The notes beneath the pieces were generated by a model. That model did not search any database. It worked only from the letters and a program-made list of their open reading frames with translations, and was not told where the DNA came from. A stretch of 64,000 nt of DNA from Ciona intestinalis (taxonomy: Eukaryota > Chordata > Ascidiacea > Phlebobranchia > Cionidae): positions 817,391-881,390 of the forward strand of contig NC_020171.2 in the NCBI RefSeq assembly GCF_000224145.3, in the 5' to 3' direction. Shown one piece after another: positions 1 to 11,340 of this stretch. Positions within the stretch are counted from its first letter, which is position 1. The number at the start of each line of letters is the position of its first letter. The translations under genes were made by a program, and so were the position numbers.

Positions 1-39
1 TAATATAGAACGAAATACCAATAAAATCGTTTTACCGAT

Positions 40-238
40 ATAGTATGAATGGGGAAGATGAGACGCCTTTTCATTATATTTTCTCGTCCCATTTGGTAGT
101 AAACAAAGAACATTCAAATTATTATAAAACCGTATTCTCACGACCCCCATAGACCGTTGTTATAGTTGTTTAAAACACGATCTGAATATTTGGATACTAT
201 GTGCTAAAGGTGTCCCAACTTCTCCCAGCCTACTACAT
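40..238 (-). mobile_element. MITE copy, ~195-bp TIR family
   Basis: Both ends are recognisable: TAGTATGAATGGGGAAGATG at the left, and the inverse CATCTTCCCCCACCCTACTA-type end, degenerate, at the right. Orientation is set by the internal block (conserved words TAGTAAACAAAGAACATT and AAAACACGAT). It lies just beyond the 3' end of the fluoride exporter gene. Confidence 0.8.
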
Positions 239-483
239 ATTCTTTCGTTTCTACCTATTTTACCGTAATCGAAGAGACAAATAAAAGTTATAGTTACATT
301 TCAACTTCATTAGCAATTAAAAAAACGAGCATTTAAATTACGCAGTTATTCCTAAGTTAGTGCGATTCAACATTGGCTTAGTAAATTACAATATTAGTGT
401 GTAAAAGAAAAATCAAACTTGAAGGAAAAAGGTGCTCTTATATCGTACAAAAAAAACAAACGGTTATACAAAATATATGTTAG

Positions 484-489
484 TTTATT
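484..489 (-). terminator. Polyadenylation signal of the fluoride exporter gene
   Basis: AATAAA on the minus strand, 94 nt downstream of the TAA stop at 583-585. It is the first canonical signal after the stop. Cleavage would be expected around 465-475. The remaining bases 1-480 hold a MITE and no gene. Confidence 0.5.
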
Positions 490-582
490 AAAGCATGCGA
501 TTTTACAACAATAGCAGAAGCGGTACGTCATAATACACCACCATGACGTAATCGACTTCATTTGTTCTGGAGGAATAGGTTT

Positions 583-3500
583 TTAATAAGTGTCGTAGTT
601 GTAGTTAATGCCATTTATAATACCACATAGCACTTGGCATATAACGACGGTGAGAATAGCGTAGCCGTAAGCAAACTTCGGGTTCGCTGGCCTAAGTTTG
701 TAGATTTCGCTCATAAACGTAGAAACTGTAGTAAGACACGCACAAAAACCAGTTCCAATACCATAAGTCACCACTGACCCCCAGCATATTGTACCGCTCC
801 CGCACGTCACCGCGCGGACGTTTATTACGTGTATAGCCGCCAACACGAGGGCGCCCAAGAGGTTTGCAAGCAATGTACCCAACGGTAGCATAAACCGCTC
901 ATACTTGTACTTGGCCAAGTACGCCCGAATGCATGCGCCAAATGGTGCAAACAAAACAGCCATCCAAATGGACTTCCCAGTTTGAGTAGGGTCTACAATC
1001 ACGCCTACAATGAATCCAGCCGCCGCAGAGAACAATAACACGGCTACCGCAATGTTGGAGATTTTTGGTCCATTCGGCGATACTTTTTTGCCGATTCGAC
1101 CGCCGACATCTTTTCCAAAATCCAGACCAACGCAGTAGGAACCAATAAAGCTATGGAAGCCGATGAACCAAGATACGATGGACAGAACCTGGAGAAATGT
1201 AATGTTAAGGCACATATAGATGGAACATCGTTTTATTCTATTTTCTCGTTCCATTTGGTAGTAAACAAAGAACATTTAAAAAAATATAAAGTCATATCCC
1301 CACGACTCCTATAAACCGCTGTTAATTGATTAAAAGCTCTTTCAGAGTCTTGAGTAAGTTAATCTTATGATCCAAAATGACTCTTGCTTTAATCCAGTAA
1401 GTTAGATCACTTATACGTAATTATAATGTGGTGATAATCTCAATCGTTGCGATGACAGTCACGAGATAGGTAGCGCAACAGTATTCCTAATTGCGGAGGT
1501 TAAAAATAACTATAATCTAACCAAGTCAGTATTTACTAACACAGGCTAATATGTACTCACACATATAGAATAGAATTCAATGCAATTAATACAGTGGTCA
1601 CTTCAATGCAATTAATACAGTGGTCACTAAAGATTTGTCAAAAAAGTCAGCCATACAAAAAAGAAATAGTCCAAAAAAATATTCACCCACAAAGTTACAT
1701 ACGTGGTAACTCGTAAGCGGACACGGGATGCATAAAACAGAACGCACGTGTTATGACTACTCTCATTGCCCGTCACACAAGGGTAAATAAGTTATACAAC
1801 TATCCACACACCTGCGACTGAGACACGGTATTCGTTTCACCGACTAGAGCCAAGCTTAATTGCTGGTTCCATTTCGACCATGTGGTATATGAACCGCAAA
1901 ACCCTGTAGTGAGACCTTTGTACATTGCTCCTAGCCGAGTGCTACCCATTGGCGATGCGTTGAGTGCTCCTAGATTGATTTATATATTAGTTGAAGGTTG
2001 GCGCGACGGACCAACTGTGGCCCATAAGTCTTAAGTTTCATGGCATACCACACCGTAGGACCTTACCCATGTGTAAAAAATATTATATGAATTAATTTAC
2101 ATGTATATACAATAGGTTTGGGACAGATGGGACACTTTTCCGTTCTATTTTCCCGTCCCATTAAGTAACAAACCAAAAGAAATTAAAGAACTATAAAACC
2201 GCATTCTCACGACTCCCATACAGCGCTGTTAAATGTTTAAAACACGATCAGAATATTTGAATATTTTGTGCCAAGGTTTCTATTTTACCCCACAGTACTA
2301 TAAATGCAACGTATGTTTAAAACAAAGTAATTCTATCAATAATAATGGTCTCAATACTCACCAAGCACAAAACTCCCCACCATGTTTGATATAAAAGAAA
2401 GATTAACAACTTCACCGGAATTTTCAATAACGGCAAGAGTTCCAAATATTTTGTCTGTGCCGATTCTACATAGGCAGCCACACATGGCGAAAAAACTGAA
2501 AAAATGAAACGTAAGTTACAAAAAACGTCTTTTTGATCGCTGTATTCCAACTACGTGACTATATGGTAATAATGGGCCAATCCTAACCTAAATTGAAATG
2601 GCGTGCCACGCTGTTGGACCACACCCATATAGAATGGCACACACATGTATTTTTTCATATTATATTACATCAGGCAGCATCTGTAGTGTTATAACAGAAA
2701 ATTTTCCAACTGAAATGTAGTATACTCAATATTGCTTAAATAGCCGATTTAACGTGTTCGAATTTAATTGGTTCAATACTAGGTCATATAGCAACAGCCC
2801 TGAAAGTTTATAGCTGTTTTATTTATCCAGTTTCGAGGCGTTAAATTTTACACTAAAAGATTAATGGACTGTATAAGCATATGGCGACAATGTCAATTTC
2901 AATAGCAAACAAATTGTAATTTTTTTTGACAAAGGACTCGTAAAGGTGCCGAAGTAGTAACGGCCTTATGGGCTGGGATTTATAGGATTTATATGGCATA
3001 GTACTCACGCGATATGCATGTACAGCTGCCATTGAGGCGGGGTTGGCGGAGGGTCTTTTACCCTCACTTGGGCGACATCTTGCGAGCCTTTTCCGTTACG
3101 CGATTGCTGTAATATAAATAAAACATATAGTACTGTGGGGTTAGTGGATAGCATAGCAACCAAATTCCATATTTTCTGGTCTTGTTTTAAATAACTAACA
3201 ACGCTCTAAAAAAACTACTTAAGTAAAAGTTTTAAATAAAAGAGTGGCTGCTAAAGTTATATAAAAACGTGTGTATAAGACTCTATTGGTACAACTTATA
3301 TAGCCATTGCTTATATTACAAAGCGTGGCTATGCTAGTCAGGTGTTTTTTCTTGTATTTAAATCAAATGAATTCACACTTATAATACCAATTTCCCCAAA
3401 GTAATCGATATCAAAGTAATGACGCCTGCAAATGGTCTCATTAAATATGAATGCACATCGGGACCAAGTGCAGTTCTTCTGATTAATTACTAAACTAACG

Positions 3501-6500
3501 GCCAGGTGATGCGAAAAAAACGACGCGAATGAGAATCACGTAAAATAAAGGCACCTAATTGCACCCTTTTAAAATACCCGAGAGACTAACGCAAAGACTA
3601 AAATCTCTAAAAATGCAGCGTTGCGTACATGGTACTAAGACAGCGAAACACAGGCGTTACTATAGTAGGGTGGGGAAAGATGGGACACCTTTAGCACATA
3701 ATATCTAAATATCCTAATCGTGTTTTTAACAATTAACAACGGTCTATGGGAGTCGTGAGGATACGGTTTTACAATTATTTAAATTTTCTTTGTTTACTAC
3801 CAAATGTGACGAAAAAATAGAATGATAAGGTCCCATCTTCCCCCACCCTACTATATATAACTAAGTTACGGAAATAGAGTGTCATTTTAGTTGTGAAACA
3901 TGCCACCCTATATTTCCTGATCGCGTTTCAAAGAAATTTACAGAATTAAATAATTGCATCTTCACGACTCAAAACCAGCGATGAAGTTTAAAAAACACAA
4001 TATGAAAATATTGTAAATGATATGTCAACGGTATGCATCTTACCCCACAGTATTATATATACGTTTAAATTGTTTTAGCGCTAACTTATAATCACTATCG
4101 AGTTTTCTCGATTTTTGTGCCGCTAACTGATTGCCTGATTGCGGCGTGTTAGGCGCTTTTTGTTTCTTGCTAAACTTTTAGTGCTTCTCAGATAACACCA
4201 GTTCGTTTTCGTTTTACTGTTGTTCTGTATAGATGTATAAGGGACCTTTTTTATGTGAAAATCGTCGTCAAGTTAATATGTAAGTGTAACTTTTATACAT
4301 TTTCAGTAATATAGTAGGATGGGGAAGACTTTATCATAATATTCAAATTTCCTGATCGTGTTTTGATTATTTAACAACGGTCTAGTCTTGAGGAAACAGT
4401 TTTTAATTCTTTAAATGTTCTTTGTTTACTACCAAATGGGACGAGTAACAGAACGAAAAGGTGTCCCATATTCCCCCACCCTGCTATATGTATACTCTGC
4501 GACAGGTATAGTGTTGACATATATATTTGATATACTAACTTCGACATACTCGTAAAGTTAATATTCGTTTACGATTGTTTTTCAATGTCAAGTTGCCAGC
4601 AGTTATAGGCCATATATGTCGTGTTATATAGTAAATCACAGTATGCTCGTTAAAGTCAGATTTACTCTTGCAAATGACATTAAATGTCAGCGATGGCAAA
4701 GGGTCATGCGACGGCTGCTTAACAACGGTGTTAATATAGTCACACTACGAGTTTGTTGTGATAAAGTTAACCGCTTTTTTACAACTCTTGAAACGTTATG
4801 ATTACATAGCATAATGTGGGGTAGGATGAGACACTTTAGCATATAATATCCAAATATTTTGTCTATGGGATTCGCGAGAATACGGTTTTATAATTCTTTA
4901 AATGTTTTTTTTATTTACTACCAAATGGGACGAGGAAATAGAATGAAAGGGTGTCCTATCTTTTCCCATCCCATTATACAATATAATTCCCCTATAAAGG
5001 AACATACTGTTTTATATAACTGCCCAGGCACGCGAATTTTATTGAATTAACGAGCATATACCACAGTTTTATCAAAACACACCATGTTTTCGCAAACTCT
5101 GCTATTTAAAAACTACACGATTTCCAAATTCTACTACAGCCCAACCACGACTTAATAATTCTTAGTACAATACCTTTATCCTATACCTTCATAAGTCAAA
5201 GTAAACTGTGTATTCAAAACGGCGTTTTAAACAACGGTCGATACGAAGCGCTTTATTAAATCGACTTTTATTTAATCCGAGACATGACTATAAAAGTCAT
5301 AGGGAGAAAATAAAAGTCCAAAAATTAAATATTGATAGTGTTTATAATCTGTGCCATTGTAAATAAAATAACTTTAATTTGACATATAGTACTGCTTGGT
5401 ATAAGATAGATATCGTTAATACATAATATTCCCATATTTCCTAAACTTCTGGATACAGTTATAAAAATATTTTTCGTTTACTATTTTTGGGACGATAAAA
5501 TAGAATGAAAACACAGACTATATTTTAACCCAAACCAATATATTCCTAAACAGTAAATCAAATACATTATAATACGACTATGCTACATAGTATACCGATT
5601 TTACGCCTTTTAAAAGTTACGTTTAAATGGACATAGGCATACATACAAAAATATGAAATAAATTATAATACCCTAATAACATATACAAATATATGATAAC
5701 TCACTATAGATACTTCTTCGTCCCTTCGATTTGCCAATTCCATCTCGTTTTCATCGATTGCTTCGGTATTCTAGAATGCAAGTCTTTGTTTATATTCGAG
5801 AATTGATTATGACGTAATAAAAACAATTGAAAAACTTCCGTAAATTTAAATGCAGTATATGTACGCGCAAACTTTATTAACTATAAACCAAGCCTTAGTT
5901 TAAATTATTGCCTTTTTCTAAAGTACAGCTGTTGTATCCGTATATACTAATGTAGTACCTTTGTATATCTATCCTATAGTTCGCTTTAGACTCAATACAA
6001 GCGCAATGTGTACGCTGAAGTGGGTCTGACTTTATATAAATTGACACCTTCGCTCTGCACGGCCGATGCAGCGCCCGTTAATTTGTAATTAAGCGAAACA
6101 ATAGCGTCAACCGACAGTCGTGTAGCGTAATCAATAAACAACGTCGTTACAAGGACGTTACAATTAGAAACAATTAATTGGAAAACTACACCATGTACGT
6201 ATAACTTTAATGCAGTTTGTAAATCTAACGAAAAATAAATTGTCGTTTTACTATTGACTGTAGGTATATACATGTTAATTTATAATATAGGAATTATTTT
6301 GTAAGAATCGACTGTTTTTGGTGGTTTTTGGTAAGAAACTAAACCCCCTATTGGCTGTTTTTTTTTAGATAAATCAGAATATTATTTTAAATGCAAATTC
6401 AGTAATTTTTCGTTCTTTTTTCGGGCGGTTTTTACATAACATAAAGTTCGCCTTATTTAGGCATTTTGCAAAAGTATAAAAAAAAAAACACTGGAAAAAT

Positions 6501-9485
6501 ATAGCTGGTAATCACTGGACAGTTAATCACACATTGGGTGGCGATGGTGAATATCGATTTTCTATAAGATTGAGTTACCGTTTCTTCATCACTGAGATTA
6601 AATGATACTAACTGTACACATGTTACTAATCTAGGAGTAACATTGCAGAAATTTGCAATGCTATTTGTCAGTTAAAGTCATAATGTTTTAATGTAAAATT
6701 TTAAAATCATTGAAACACTGAAATTAATCAAACATATTGCAGCAGATTTTTTTAATTTTAGATAAATAAAAATGTTGAAATATTTTTACCATTTTTCAAA
6801 ATACGTTAATCATATTTTTATGCCAAAATTATATTCCGTTTACGCCTAACTCATAATATACGCCTTTTTATTTTCCGAAAAATTCCCGATACCTATGTTG
6901 ATATATAATATTAATGTATTTTAACATAATTTCCCGTTTTGTCAAAAAAATAGTAAATTCTATACTAATAGTTCCCAATAAGAAATACCTTACGTACCAG
7001 ATTTAGTTATAAGTCACGTACACGTATATCCAAACCTAACATACGGAGCATATAGGCAGGATCGCTCATAACTTTACCGTTATATATAACGCTCGTAAAA
7101 AGGGTGCGTTTTTTGCACGTAAGCCCAACCCTTAACCAGGAGTTTAAACAATTGAAAAAGGGGGATCATAACACAACGTGAACAAGCAAATAACGTTTTT
7201 ACAACTTCTTCAGTAAAAATCTTTTATCTAACCGCGCAGGTTATTCAGTAAAAATTCCGGGCTTCTGCAGTCGTGAACAAATAATATCTCAATGGTCACA
7301 GCTGTTTGCACATTATGATATCACAATGGCAATCGCCTGCTGACCGTTTGAGATTTTCTTTGATATCAAAAGGACATAAACGCAGTTTCTTTGATCTCGT
7401 TGTAGGAACCGAGCTTTGTTTTCAATGCTACAGACAATTTTAATCCAAGACCGTCGCGCGTATTATTTGGAACTTAATTCGCGGCGCCGAAAAATGCTCC
7501 GTAAAGATAAAAATGCAGCCAGTGAGCTTTATAAAACTGATTGCTTTCATGTTTTACACATCATAACTTTAATAGACGCTATGTCCTTGTAATTTAATCA
7601 GTTTTTAATCATATATGTGTATAGGCTAATCCTAAATTCTTATGCTAAGATAGCGTATAAAAATAAGAGAAAAAAAAAAAACTCTTTTTCGAGTAACTCG
7701 CTTTCCATTTTAGTGTTTTACCCGTGGAAGAAAAAACAACAAAAAAACCCAAACAAAAAAATGCAAATGGTAATCCCATACAACGAAATTATGCAAGCGT
7801 AAGCGATTTTTGTTAATTTCGTATGCATAGCTGCGCTGTAGTATCCAATATACAGTTAAACGGTCGTAAAGAATATTTTTTAAATTCTAAATATTTGTAC
7901 AACCTTTATTGTCCTAAAGTTTAAGCCCATGTCCTTTGCCCTGCACAAGTTAACGACTTGCCATGTAACTTTGCTATGTGTATTATAAGGTCACAGTGAC
8001 GTTTACAGCAGTGTTTCCCAATCTTTTTCATGGATGCGCAAACATTAACTGTAATAAGCTGAGATCATAGCTTTAGCGATATTTCAAAGGAACATTTTTC
8101 CTTAAGTTTCATAGAATTGATTTAAAAGACTACATTTTACACAATGTTTTGTACGCACACAGTGAAAATAGTTTTTAAAATGCAGCTAAAAACCGTCGCG
8201 AACCACTGCAATAGGCGACCTAAGCGTTCTATAGTATGCGAAGCACTCGTTTATAGCCAAACGCATAGAAAATATGAACTACACACAGTCTTATCGTATA
8301 CCGAGTTGAATTGGCTGAAAAAAAGATTTGTTGTTTCCTGGTTCGCTTAATGTGTGGTCCGAGCAGTATAAGTGCTGCTACATCGTAGGGCTGGTCTGTC
8401 TTAGCCAGTCTGCGATACACAAGTTGCGGTACACCGCATACGCAGTAAACCGTGCGCCTCTAACCAGCGCGGAAAGGTAAAAACAACTTTTCGTCGAGTT
8501 TCATTTTAACTGCTGAAACTAAAGAGACGATTAGGGTATAGGTTCGTTCGCCCTACAGACTTAATTCCTTGCGGGTATTGCAAAAATCACAATAACCATC
8601 CTCCGTATCCCAAATTGCAAAGGTTAACGACCGAACTGCAGTAAACAAGTGCATTTTCGAAAAAAAAGACTTTTTTTTTCAAATTTAAAACAGTTTTGAA
8701 CCGTTTTGCTTTAATGGAGTTGGGTAGACCATACTACTTCACTGTTTAGCCACATCGTTGGCCTTTGTTTTCAAAAGTGCTAGCAAGCGGTTAAATAACC
8801 AATTTTAAAGTTGTACCTTTTGACGTAATGTACTTGGTTACTGATATATTGGCACCTTTGCACGCCAAGCATTGCGACCTTAATGTTTGAGCCGTAAAGA
8901 AACGGTTCATTTAGTTCAATGTACATACGACTAGGTCTGTGTATTATACACCAAGAAAAAAACAGCTAAAACGCTGCGGACTGTTTAAATCTAAAATTCT
9001 ATAGTTAAGAAAATTTGCTTTTTGTTTGATTACGCTATACGAATGAATGGTGTTCAAGAGGGCTTGAAAATATTAAACATATTACGCGTATTATCAATAC
9101 TATATTAGTCCTTTTTTCGGGTTCATTTCACCGCTTCTATTCAGATCCTCATATTAATATATGAATTACACATGGCCATTTTGTAGAAATAATGCAAAAA
9201 AAAACAGAGTACAAATATGCACAGAACCACAAAATTGAAAAATAAAATATTTAACCTTAATGTTTTAAAAAAAGTACTAACATGATACTAAAAAAAACAT
9301 TTTTTTTAAAAGTAAGAATTAACGTTTACCTCATACGCCAGAGCTTCCTCTAGGTAGCGCTCTTTGTATGGTTTGCCGTTTGTTTCGTCACCATTGTTGA
9401 ATGACGTCATATTCTGGTGGACGGTTGTGAATGACGTCATCACCACCCCCGTCTCGGGTTCAAAGGTCACGTTCTCGTGCGCCAT
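583..9485 (-). CDS. FEX: Fluoride export channel, double-domain FEX/CrcB family
   Basis: Exons, in transcript order, are 9485-9330 (candidate exon 1), 3106-3009, 2495-2362, 1969-1812 and 1188-583. All have AG/GT borders and matching phases, and together give 383 aa, close to the ~375 aa of fungal FEX. The family are plasma-membrane channels that let toxic fluoride leave the cell. Two CrcB-like halves are visible. The N-half has CLCRIG (R95), ISNMVGS (N122) and the signature GFCGSYTTWSKW (152-163). The C-half has FGACIRAY (R270), LLANLLGA (N291) and GFCACLTTVSTF (329-340). A linking membrane segment lies at ~183-203, as expected for the antiparallel fused form. Exon 4 carries the whole C-half. 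The FEX identity of the last four exons is firm. Exon 1 (52 aa, ending ALAYE) fits in phase and total length but lies 6.2 kb upstream and has no family motif, so it is provisional. Confidence 0.85.
1206..1340 (-). mobile_element. Truncated MITE against a splice acceptor
   Basis: Internal MITE sequence with one TIR missing. It starts about 17 bp from the 3' splice site of the last fluoride exporter exon (AG at 1189-1190). Reading through it gives the spurious extension FVYYQMERENRIKR, which recurs wherever this repeat is translated. Confidence 0.75.
1590..1800 (+). repeat. SINE copy, 3' part
   Basis: Contains the conserved body words AATACAGTGGTCAC (the CAGTGGTCACTAATGGG region), TCACCCACAAAGTTACATAC and GTGGTAACTCGTAAGCGG, then ATAAAACAGAAC and the GGGTAAATAAGTTA tail. 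The tRNA-like head is absent. It is immediately preceded by a direct repeat of a 28-bp element (TTCAATGCAATTAATACAG, at 1576 and 1602). Confidence 0.65.
2110..2303 (-). mobile_element. Diverged MITE copy in the fluoride exporter intron
   Basis: Left end resembles GGACAGATGGGACACTTTTC; right end ACCCCACAGTACTATA. The internal ACGACTCCCATA and AAAACACGATCAGAATATT words identify the family. Ends are of the ACAGTACTATA variant rather than CACCCTACTATA. Confidence 0.75.
3661..3854 (+). mobile_element. Near-complete MITE copy
   Basis: One of the best-preserved copies. It begins TATAGTAGGGTGGGGAAAGA and ends CCCCCACCCTACTATA, so the terminal inverted repeats can be read directly as ~31 bp. Internal words are AACAACGGTCTATGGGAGTC and TTTGTTTACTACCAAATG. 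Confidence 0.9.
3898..4058 (-). mobile_element. Decayed MITE copy
   Basis: Starts 44 bp after the previous copy. Only the internal CTTCACGACTC and AAAACACAATATGAAAATATT region and the right end CTTACCCCACAGTATTATAT are clear; the left end is degraded. Confidence 0.55.
4311..4487 (+). mobile_element. MITE copy
   Basis: Ends ATAGTAGGATGGGGAAGA and TTCCCCCACCCTGCTATA are well matched. A ~20-bp internal deletion after the left TIR removes the GGGACACCTTTAGC segment. Confidence 0.85.
4811..4979 (+). mobile_element. MITE copy with internal deletion
   Basis: Left end ATAATGTGGGGTAGGATGAG, right end TTTTCCCATCCCATTATA. The AATCGTGTTTTAAACAATTAAC block is deleted, joining ATATTTTG directly to TCTATGGGATTCGCGAG. 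Confidence 0.8.
5384..5543 (+). mobile_element. Old, decayed MITE copy
   Basis: Left end TATAGTACTGCTTGGTATAAG and right end TTTTAACCCAAACCAATATA belong to the CTGTGGGGTAAGATGG variant. The internal TTTACTATTTTTGGGACGATAAAATAG words remain. Confidence 0.55.
9330..9485 (-). CDS. Candidate first coding exon of the fluoride exporter
   Basis: A 156-nt open exon starts at an ATG with an AAAG upstream context and ends at a clean donor (GAG|GTAAAC) in phase 0. The exon at 3106-3009 needs exactly phase 0 at its 5' end. The encoded 52 aa begin MAHENVTFEPETGVV and are hydrophilic, suitable for a cytosolic N-terminus. Two TGACGTCA palindromes lie inside it (9402-9409 and 9432-9439), each encoding part of an MTSF repeat. 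It could instead belong to an unrecognised gene; the link rests on phase and length only. Confidence 0.5.
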
Positions 9486-10074
9486 CTTTCGGATTTCAGT
9501 AATCAAAACTACATAGTTGTAAAAAATGAAATTCTATTGTTTTTCTATTGGAAAGCAAAGAACAAATAATATGTTAACTTTCACATTGTAAGACGATTTT
9601 TAGGTAGTTTTGCAGTTTTTAGGTGTTTTTTTCTTCATAAAAAACCTAAAAAGTTTTGCACTATACAATGGGGGCCACATTAAAATTCTTTAAATATTTA
9701 CTAATTTAAATTTTTCGTATCCTAGCTAAGTCCAAATTTGGTTAAAAAATTAGGGGTTGTATATTTTCCCGGTATTTGTCGCGGTTTTTCGGCCATTTTA
9801 ACTCCGCCGCTCACAAAGCAGTGTGGTTAGGGCAAGGGCAAACAGCATTACGGGTTAGGGGACCGGATCGCTTATGAGCTCTCAGCAGGTAAAGGGTGAA
9901 TGATTTGCGGTCCATGTGCGGCCTCTGCTATCGGCTGTGGCTTGGCATTAGAAAACACAGGGTTTTTGTGAGCTTAATGATCTACCACCGCTGCTACAGA
10001 TACCTGCGACCCAAAAACGCTGCAAAAAGCAAGGTTAAACTAGTCGGGTGTATAGAACAAAAGCACACGCAAAT

Positions 10075-10225
10075 TGGGAACGAGGCTTGTCGCTGCTGCC
10101 ATTGTGGGCGTATGGGGCTTTGAGCAAGACACTTAATGGAAATTAATAAACATATTGTGGTCACTAATAGGTTGTATAAATGTTCAGACATACATAAAAA
10201 TCCCCCAAAAAACAATCACCAACAA
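10075..10225 (+). repeat. SINE fragment
   Basis: Carries GGCTTGTCGCTGCTGCCATT, GTGGGCGTATGGGGCTTTGA, GCAAGACACTTAATGG and GTGGTCACTAATAGGTTGT. This is the central body of the family that recurs at 24295 and 40920. Confidence 0.7.
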
Positions 10226-11239
10226 CTAACGCAAAATTGTTAAATAATGGGTACATAATATACTGTATACTACTAAACCAATGCGAATTTGTTGAAGTAT
10301 AATATACAATTCATACACACGACACAAAGTTTATAGTAAATGTTACCACTGTGAATTTAATATTACCACGTATACTATATGAGCAGTTGCGCGTTTGCGT
10401 ATATGACACATTTGTTTCCTGTGTAGGACGCAAGATGTATATTCCGTAGTTGTTCCTATAGCGCCCCTTGTGGCTGTTTGCTTATACATTTTTTCTCACG
10501 CAAATTCTCTTTTCCAGTTGTCTTACGTTCGCCCTTGAAAAAAATCGCTAACCCCCCAAATTCCATCCGATATTGCTTAAACGCTATAAAAATCGTTCAG
10601 CGAAATGTCGTGCCCCTATAACTAATAAAACATTAAACAGCCCATTTCAAGGGTTGACTGTACGGTTAGCAACCTTTTGGTTTTGTGGTTTTAGCGGTTA
10701 ATTTGAAGACCTATTGTCAATATAACTTTGATGTAATTCACTGCTGCAATTGCGAGCGTGCAGCTTAACTATAAACTGGAATACCTTTGGAATTTTGTAA
10801 CCACCTTAAACGCTTTTAACCCTGTCCTGTAATTTTTACGACTATTTAATCGCTAAACACATTAAAACTTATTATAGAGTGTACTCAACGCGATATTAAT
10901 AGTGAAAATATGCATTTGGTAAAAAAGTCTCTAATTTTTTATCTGTAGTTCTAAGATTGTTTAAAGGTTTAAATATACCCCCCAAAAACATCGTTGCGGG
11001 CAATTTGAATGAATGCATGAACTTTATCCTCGCGTGGCCGGAAAACGACAGTCGTTATAACACGGGTGTTAATACACCATGTGCCAGCTTATGAGTTAAT
11101 TACGAATTAATTTCATACCAAGTACTCTTGTCATATTCTTACATGCGCCTATAGATATATATCATATAACTATACTTATGTATTCTTACGGAACTTTCTG
11201 TTTTATATGTTACTGTGCCTATCAGGTATTAGTTGATAT

Positions 11240-11340
11240 GAATGTTTAACAGTAGCAACCGCAGTGGGATTCGAGTCCACAGTCTATTACCTTTGATTTA
11301 CGATTACGCAAACACAGGCCCTTGTAAGAGAGATTGAAAT
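11240..11340 (-). repeat. tRNA-like SINE head fragment
   Basis: On the minus strand GGACTCGAATCCC is a good pol III B box, followed by ACTGCGGTTGCTACTG as in the SINE body. The A-box region (TGTTTGCGTAATCG) is decayed. A functional tRNA is not supported: no acceptor-stem pairing was found. Confidence 0.4.

Larger units (their letters stand above)
3107..9329. other. Long putative intron, repeat-filled, no gene seen
   Basis: The 6.2 kb between the candidate first exon and the second exon of the fluoride exporter. The part nearest exon 2 (3661-5545) is a run of five MITE copies. From 5550 to 9300 the DNA is AT-rich unique sequence with homopolymer tracts; the open stretches are short, lack splice-consistent partners and resemble no protein I know. 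Confidence 0.5.

Noticed and set aside
4859..5050. Open frames beginning FVYYQMGRENRMK or similar (near 1230-1275, 4880-4990, 25964-26200)
   Set aside because: The shared peptide is the translation of the MITE interior, so these are repeat reading frames and not a protein family.
5992..6273. 93-aa minus-strand open frame
   Set aside because: No motif, no splice signals in phase and no match; length is within chance for this region.
11240..11340. Possible tRNA gene (B box GGACTCGAATCCC on minus)
   Set aside because: No acceptor stem or A box of normal quality, and the sequence continues into the SINE body; better explained as a SINE head.
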